This document shows, piece by piece, positions 5,590 through 7,029 of a stretch of 7,029 nt of DNA (the stretch's first letter is position 1; the number at the start of each line of letters is the position of its first letter). The DNA is taken from the NCBI GenBank assembly GCA_958408685.1, contig CATYLC010000036.1:1-7029 (forward strand), read 5' to 3'. The position numbers and the translations under genes are program-made. Under the pieces are notes generated by a model. The model was given only the letters and a program-made list of their open reading frames with translations, searched no databases and had not been told where the DNA came from. The DNA is from an uncultured Collinsella sp. Its GTDB lineage: Bacteria > Actinomycetota > Coriobacteriia > Coriobacteriales > Coriobacteriaceae.

Positions 5590-6804
5590 ATGTTCGCGAA
5601 AGATCGCGAAGCAATGCGCCTGACGCCGGCAGAGGTCAGGCTGATTCTTATTGAGTCCCTGCAGTGGTGCGCCAACAACGCGGTCTACTTTTTGGGGCTT
5701 ATCGGTGCGGCCACGTATGATCTGGCCGGCACGGCCTTTTTGGTTGCCGCCATTACGCTCGTGCGCAATCTTATGACGTCGGCGGGCAATATGGTGTCGG
5801 GCTCGGTCATCGACCGCTTTGGACCGCGCCGGACGTCGTTTGTGACGTGCGTGATTACGGCAGTGCTATCGCTTGGCGTGGGGCTGGCGCCGTTGTCTGT
5901 CCCCGGGCTTGTGTTTGCCGCGTGCGTCTTGGGACTTGCGGGCGGCTTTATCAACACCTGCACGCATGCGTTTCCGGGATACCTGGAGTCGACCACCGAG
6001 GGCCGTACCCGCGTGAACGGTCTTATGGTGTTCTACAGCAATATCGCCTATACCGCTGGCCCGCTGCTCGGTGGTGCCATCGTGAGCTGTTTTGCCACGC
6101 AATCGGTCTATCTGCTCATGGCGGGCATGATGGGTGTGGCGGCCGTGCTCTCCTTGGGCTGTCACGAGTGTGTTGCTCCCGCAAAAGGGGACAAGCCGAA
6201 GGGCGGTATTCTGGGCGGCATGGCCGAGGGCGCGCGACTCACGTTTCGCGACCACGACTTGCGCCTCATCTTTATCTCGGGCTTTTTGGGTTTCTTTGCG
6301 TTTGGCGCGTTCGATTCGCTTGAGTCGTTGTTCTACCGCGATGTGCTCAACGTGGATATCGTCTGGCTGGGCTGGCTGTCCTCGGTCGTGGGCCTCACTT
6401 CCTCGGTGGGCGCGTTCATCCTGACCAAGCTTTCTGCTCGCCATGTCAACCTGCGATTGTTACTCGGCGCGCTCATGGCCGTGGGCATTGGGTCCATGGT
6501 GTACGTGGGCACCGATATGCTGGGGGTCGCGATTATCGGTCAGGCGATTAACGGTCTGGCCTGGGGGTTCCTGGAACCGCTGCAGATGATCTTGATTCAG
6601 GAGCGCGCCGACATCAAATACCTGGGGCGCATTACCGGCTTTGTGCGCTTTGGCCTGATGAGCGCCGGCGTGCTGCCGCTGCTGGCGGCTCCGTTTTTGG
6701 CGGAGGCTTTGGGCGTCCAGGCGGTGCTGTTTGGGGCATCGACCATTATTGCGCTGGTAGGAACGCTGTTCTTTGTCACACAAGGGAGGCGGCAGAAATG
6801 CTAG
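5590..6804 (+). CDS. Major facilitator superfamily (MFS) transporter
   Basis: A 404-residue protein with about twelve predicted membrane helices, normal for an MFS permease. Residues 71-81 (GSVIDRFGPRR) match the MFS motif A between helices 2 and 3 (G-x-x-x-D-R-x-G-R-[KR]-[KR] type). A polar loop near residues 190-210, containing AKGDKPKGG, fits the central loop between the two six-helix halves. I chose ATG 5590 because AGAAGGAG (5577-5584) lies five bases upstream. The in-frame ATG 5554 lies inside the loop of the terminator hairpin and is rejected. The substrate cannot be told from sequence; efflux of a sugar, amine or drug is possible. It stands just behind the second EIIC/EIID pair and its terminator, in the same position that the EamA permease holds behind the first. 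Codon use is mixed, unlike EIID. Confidence 0.9.
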   Translation: MFAKDREAMRLTPAEVRLILIESLQWCANNAVYFLGLIGAATYDLAGTAFLVAAITLVRNLMTSAGNMVSGSVIDRFGPRRTSFVTCVITAVLSLGVGLAPLSVPGLVFAACVLGLAGGFINTCTHAFPGYLESTTEGRTRVNGLMVFYSNIAYTAGPLLGGAIVSCFATQSVYLLMAGMMGVAAVLSLGCHECVAPAKGDKPKGGILGGMAEGARLTFRDHDLRLIFISGFLGFFAFGAFDSLESLFYRDVLNVDIVWLGWLSSVVGLTSSVGAFILTKLSARHVNLRLLLGALMAVGIGSMVYVGTDMLGVAIIGQAINGLAWGFLEPLQMILIQERADIKYLGRITGFVRFGLMSAGVLPLLAAPFLAEALGVQAVLFGASTIIALVGTLFFVTQGRRQKC

Positions 6805-6820
6805 ATATACATCTAATTTT
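6802..6820 (+). terminator. Possible weak AT-rich hairpin at the MFS stop codon
   Basis: TAGAT (6802-6806) and ATCTA (6811-6815) form a 5-bp stem around ATAC, followed by ATTTT. The stem is short, AT-rich and includes the stop codon. It is a poor terminator, but I see nothing better between the MFS gene and the next promoter. Confidence 0.2.
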
Positions 6821-6822
6821 AA

Positions 6823-6924
6823 TTTAATACCACTCACCCGAGAATATCGACCGTTCACCGAGGATCGGCGCAAATTACAAAGTGGTATTAAAAACACGTT
6901 GGGTGTATGTCTATAATTGGTATC
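6823..6924 (+). promoter_or_regulatory. Promoter and operator-like boxes upstream of the last gene
   Basis: CTATAATTGGTATC at 6911-6924, with the -10 TATAAT at 6912-6917, and GTGGTATTAAA at 6882-6892 repeat the two elements of the 3732-3774 promoter at identical spacing. In addition TTTAATACCAC at 6823-6833 is the exact reverse complement of GTGGTATTAAA, 48 bases upstream of it, giving a third box on the other strand. The transcript would start near 6924. Its short leader can form ACGCGA/TCGCGT (6933-6938 with 6948-6953). The rest of 6805-6974 holds no coding sequence that I can support. Confidence 0.8.
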
Positions 6925-6974
6925 GAAAAGAAACGCGATGTATAGATTCGCGTGCAGGACAGAAAGGAAAAGCC

Positions 6975-7029
6975 ATGAAGGAAACCGAGAAGATCGAGAT
7001 CATGCATTTCGACCAGGAGGGCTATCTCG
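6975..7029 (+). CDS. N-terminal fragment, possibly a SIS-domain sugar-phosphate protein, 3' truncated by window
   Basis: Eighteen codons are visible, MKETEKIEIMHFDQEGYL, before the window ends. AAAGGA at 6963-6968 is six bases upstream of ATG 6975. An in-frame ATG at 7002 is possible but has no clear Shine-Dalgarno of its own. The segment MHFDQEGYL resembles, from memory, the start of SIS-domain isomerases and deglycases encoded beside mannose-family PTS genes. That would make this a second SIS protein, parallel to the GfrE/GfrF pair of Salmonella. The gene shares its promoter design with the EIIC copy 2 unit, so the two are probably co-regulated. The gene call is firm; the function is tentative. 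Confidence 0.55.
   Translation, partial: MKETEKIEIMHFDQEGYL

Overview
The window is a carbohydrate-uptake region from a high-GC bacterium with every gene on the + strand. Mannose-family PTS genes, strongly G/C-ending codons and the overall style suggest a gut actinobacterium of the Coriobacteriia, with Collinsella or a relative as my best guess. That placement comes from gene content and composition only. I see no rRNA, tRNA, CRISPR array, IS element or phage gene.

Layout. (1) Bases 1-55 hold the last 17 codons of a gene whose C-terminus resembles FrlB-type SIS-domain deglycases. (2) It is followed by a complete mannose-family PTS: EIIA (102-521), EIIB (579-1061), EIIC (1120-1893) and EIID (1883-2707). 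A strong intrinsic terminator lies at 2737-2767. (3) A DMT/EamA-family permease (2796-3686) starts 28 bases past the terminator's T-run. (4) A promoter at 3732-3774 and a 137-base leader precede a second EIIC (3912-4685) and second EIID (4675-5499), with no EIIA or EIIB of their own. A second, unrelated terminator lies at 5538-5572. (5) An MFS permease (5590-6804) starts 17 bases past that terminator. (6) A promoter region with the same architecture as the one at 3732 (6882-6924) drives a gene cut by the window edge (6975-7029), possibly another SIS-domain protein.

The striking feature is a perfect direct repeat of 1053 bases, 1654-2706 and 4446-5498. It covers the last third of both EIIC genes and all of both EIID genes, offset by exactly 2792 bases with no indel. 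The 5' two-thirds of the two EIICs differ at roughly a quarter of residues, and the sequence after the two stop codons is unrelated. This looks like gene conversion or a very recent recombination that homogenised EIID and the EIIC tail while leaving the EIIC N-terminal part divergent.

Working model (inference). The two PTS permeases share one EIIA/EIIB pair and differ in the divergent part of EIIC, so they may import related but different substrates. The flanking FrlB-like gene suggests those substrates are glycated amines such as fructoselysine or glucoselysine, which would be phosphorylated on entry and split by SIS-domain deglycases. The permeases sitting behind each terminator could export a product such as the released amino acid. 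The substrate is not proven by this window.
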